From Cytidiella melzeri (Eukaryota; Basidiomycota; Agaricomycetes; Polyporales; Irpicaceae), in the NCBI GenBank assembly GCA_022592445.1, contig JABYQR010000446.1, positions 1 through 33,249 on the forward strand: a stretch of DNA of 33,249 nucleotides, in the 5' to 3' direction. The notes beneath the pieces were generated by a model, which saw nothing but the letters and a program-made list of their open reading frames with translations, had not been told where the DNA came from and searched no databases. Position 1 is the stretch's first letter, and every line of letters starts with the position of its first letter. Of this stretch, positions 30,564-33,249 are shown one piece after another. The position numbers and the translations under genes were made by a program.

Positions 30564-31428
30564 TCAGAAGAACAGAAAGCTGCTACCATCCAGAAGCTGG
30601 CTACGGCGTATTCTACGGACCAGTCTATCCACAAAGCTCAGACGAGCATAACCATGAGGGATGAAGAGTATAATGGTAGGCAAGGTGTCGTCATATACAG
30701 GACTGGCCCACATACCAGTTGACAACCTTGCCTCTGAGTATATCCCCTCAATCTTGTACGCCACCTCTTCTCTCCCCTGCCAGACGCATCCAGTAACACT
30801 GTTGCTCCTTGCCCAATGTGCTTTGGGGCCCAATATACTCTCCATGGTGATACCATTCGATCCTTCCAGTCCTGACAAGTAGGGCTGGCACACACCATAA
30901 CTCCACTCCTGATCCCACTTAGGTTGGAAGGCTGATTATTCTGGCTGTAGTCGGTGTGGGCAAGACGGTGAAGATTGTAGGTGTGGTCGGCAGAGTGGTG
31001 GTGGAGATGATCAGTGTAGCCAGCAGGGACTGGCAAGCACTGTTCTGCTCAGCGCAGGTGGTTTGAGAAGATCCCAGGCTGGAAGGCGAAGGGCTATGGA
31101 CGGTTGCAGAAAACAGGCTCTCAAAGCTGTGAGAGCTTCGGGGATCTGGAACAAGATCACCCCAGTCCAAGGTTGCTCGACTTCCTGGCAGGTGCCATCG
31201 CTCTAGTGAGGCAGGAACATTGGCCGGAGTGATCCTCGGGATGCGGCGGGTGGGAATCCTCCTTGAGTGAGACATGCTTTGGTTCTGAAGTGAGGGAAGA
31301 TGTCGTGTTTCAGTTTTCAAAATGAACACGGAACATTCCGGGGCAGGCCGGGGAAGTAAAGCGCTGAAAATGGAACGTGGGGGAACATTGACATCACAGA
31401 CATTTGAGCTATGCATGCTTGCAACCAA
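30564..31428 (-). pseudogene. Frameshifted copy of the 288-residue ORF
   Basis: This is the counterpart of 578-1444. The start half (31428 to about 31030) is almost identical. A one-base deletion near 31,027 (GGGACTGG for GGGTACTGG) and another near 30,770 break the frame into 169- and 109-residue pieces. Several codons in the C-terminal part also differ. Confidence 0.5.
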
Positions 31429-31800
31429 ATGAGACTTCTATACATGGGGGTAGGTCCGCCCAAATGAGGTCATTCCCCATTGCTTCCATGTGGGTTGCAC
31501 ACACAACAATGAGAACCAATTGTGTAGCTCCCGTGTATATTGTGCTCCCATGAATGCAAAATGAACCTTGGTTCAAATGCATTTCACACTGAATACATCA
31601 TAGCAGAGTAATTGGTACACATGCAAATATCATGTTATGTATCCTTAACACCCTCTGCTATATATATGGGCTGGTACGTAAAATGCGTGGCAAGACATCT
31701 TAGCACACACCCAAATGATGGTTCTATGCATTGGGGCAGGTCCGCTCAAATGAGGTCATGCCCAATTGCTTTCATGTGGGTTGCACACAAAACAATGACA
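31425..31800. repeat. 286-bp tandem unit, one full plus one partial
   Basis: Units start at 31425 and 31711. Compare the two full units plus partial at 1441-2115. Confidence 0.85.
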
Positions 31801-32180
31801 AACTCCAAAGAAATTGTACTTGATGTATATCCATTCCTACACCCATAGCTGCACGGAATATATATCTTTAATGTTATGTAAAATGTGGTCAATGTATGCT
31901 TCTTTGACAGCAGTTACATTGTAATGCTGGCTGCTATTCATGTTTGTTCGGTATACTACTTCGATGCTATGTAAACCATCCACACAACGCAAATGTATGT
32001 CTGCTGTCACTCAAATGTAGTGCAATAATATAGTCAAAATGAATGACACAAATATATGGTTGCTCGTACTCAAGTATAGTGATATGGATTGTCGTTAGCC
32101 GACGGTATATACTACTCAAAATAGGGGGATATGGTACATAGCAGTCACTCATATGTTCTATATTTGGACTGAGTGCCAAG

Positions 32181-33058
32181 CAAACGAGGCAGAGAAACGG
32201 GAGGCGTCGATCTCCATGGCGTTGGGATTGCGGAATGCTTGTTGGTGGGACTTGCCGTGTCCCAGCAAGCTGTCCACCATGACCTTGCCCGTGCTGTTAC
32301 GGAGGTTGGCAAGCTGGGCATCGACTGCCTTGCACTGATCTTTGAGTGCGTCGTAGGTGGCAGCGCGAGTTTGGAAGTACAAGACGCGTTGCAAGTACTT
32401 GGTGCTCAAGCTTGACTTGAGATGGTCAAAGAGGTCCTGCTGGCTCCAGCCAGTGCGAGGGGCCCATTTCTCAAACCCGGAGATGTGGGCGGCAAAGATC
32501 TTGTTACCTTGCTTCACGTTGGCGATTTTTGTCTTGGCCTCCAGGACAGCATCTATAGGCTTGAATTTGGCTTTGAAAGCCTCAATAAATGTTTCCCAGC
32601 TATTGCCAAAAGCTGGTTTGCTACTGGCCAGCTCCTCAATATGAGGGCGAGCCCAGTCGGCAGCGTCGTCCTGCATGAATGACAGGGCGCTGGTGATGAG
32701 TTTGTGAGGATCAAATATCCTTGCACCATTGTTGTCCACCCGGACATGGCCTTGCGTGTCCTGCTGGAAAAACGCCTTGCCCTGGTTCTGGCCCAAGACA
32801 ATAAGCATGCCGGCAAAGCCTTGCTTCCGACGATGTCTTTCCCTTAAAAGAGACCGGCTTCTCGACAATACTCCGTTCTCGGGACATGTGCGTGGCTGCG
32901 GCAATGGCTGGTGCCTGAGCAGCTGTCAAGGCAGCCACCTGATTGGTGAGATCCACCATTCTTTGTGTCAGGACACCAAACATGTTGAGGATGTCCTCTG
33001 CGCTCAGGTTGGGAGCAGAAGCTGGGGCGGCGTCGGGAGCAGCATTCTGTTGATCCAT
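32181..33058 (-). pseudogene. Ty3/gypsy-type retrotransposon gag, frameshifted and truncated
   Basis: From ATG 33058 the protein has a Pro/Ala-rich start and a coiled-coil-like stretch (LSAEDILNMFGVLTQRMVDL), then FKGK. The frame is lost near 32,835 and resumes one frame over with FAGMLIVLGQNQGKAFF. It continues with the retrotransposon gag core: ALSFMQDDAADWARPHIEEL, SWETFIEAFKAKFKPIDAVL, KTKIANVKQGNKIFAAHISG and FEKWAPRTGWSQQDLFDHLK. It stops being gag at 32181, in AMEIDASRFSASFA, before any CCHC knuckle, protease or reverse transcriptase; the downstream side is the duplicated segment. Gag packages retroelement RNA into particles; this copy cannot do so. Confidence 0.75.
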
Positions 33059-33249
33059 GTCTTGTAATGTGAAGAGACGTAGATTTTCTTTGTTGGGTGT
33101 CTGGTAATACTCAGAGTAGTATTTACTGTTGACGGCTTCAGTGGAGTCTGTCTGAGTGTATCGATTTGGACAAGGTTGGTTGTCACACTCATAGAATCGA
33201 CCTCCGTAGAAGTGGTTGTTGGTAACTAGGTTTGAGGTGAAGAAATGTA
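33059..33249 (-). other. Probable 5' leader of the gag element
   Basis: The sequence upstream of the gag start (reading the minus strand from 33249) contains no ORF of note. It may include the end of an LTR and a primer-binding site, but only one side is visible, so no LTR boundary can be set. Confidence 0.35.

Larger units (their letters stand above)
29989..32180. repeat. Right copy of the large direct duplication
   Basis: It matches 1-2483 in the same orientation and has one 286-bp unit fewer. It ends at 32180, exactly where the gag reading frame begins, so a junction lies there. Upstream it contains the TET/JBP 3' end. Confidence 0.95.

Noticed and set aside
1..32180. The two long direct repeats as LTRs of one giant retrotransposon
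   Set aside because: No TG...CA ends or target duplication is seen, the repeat starts inside a protein-coding gene, and the only gag lies outside the right copy and points towards it.

Overview
The window looks like a repeat-rich, accessory stretch of a filamentous basidiomycete genome, most likely an Agaricomycete. The reasons are spliceosomal introns of about 45-60 nt with GT(R)(N)G donors, CTRAY branch points and YAG acceptors, together with several gene families I know from Agaricomycetes: a CxC2-type KDZ transposase, a Plavaka (CACTA-like) transposase, a TET/JBP-type dioxygenase, DUF6698-type proteins and a Ty3-like gag. No bacterial, CRISPR or rRNA signal is present. Most genes carry frameshifts or in-frame stops, so the region reads as a graveyard of mobile elements with a few well preserved genes.

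Layout: (1) 1-2483 and 29989-32180 are two direct copies of one segment. It begins in the 3' end of a TET/JBP gene and holds a convergent ORF and a 286-bp tandem repeat whose copy number differs between the two. (2) 2.9-3.6 kb is GA-rich, nested tandem repeat DNA with three near-perfect hairpins. (3) 4.3-5.6 kb and 6.4-7.85 kb are the C-terminal and N-terminal halves of what I take to be one large Agaricomycete protein family, in swapped order. (4) 8.7-10.3 kb (minus) is a decayed KDZ transposase. (5) 11.06-12.62 kb (minus) is a six-exon gene whose product starts with a close imitation of the histone H3 N-terminal tail followed by a PHD-like zinc finger. (6) 14.2-18.2 kb (plus) is a frameshifted large hypothetical gene with a 0.93-kb internal tandem duplication. 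(7) 19883-28437 can be delimited as one 8.55-kb Plavaka transposon with imperfect TIRs and TCTAGA-rich subterminal arrays; it carries the transposase, a DUF6698-type gene and a SINE-like insertion. (8) 28977-30031 is a TET/JBP 2-oxoglutarate/Fe(II) dioxygenase. (9) 32181-33058 (minus) is a truncated, frameshifted Ty3-type gag.

How the parts fit: transposases (KDZ, Plavaka) sit beside proteins that act on, or imitate, chromatin (TET/JBP, which oxidises methylated bases, and the H3-tail mimic). Five of the in-frame stops are TGA codons that one C-to-T change at a CpG would create from CGA. That is the footprint expected of cytosine methylation followed by deamination. The H3-tail mimic is the most unusual object here and the best candidate for an undescribed system.
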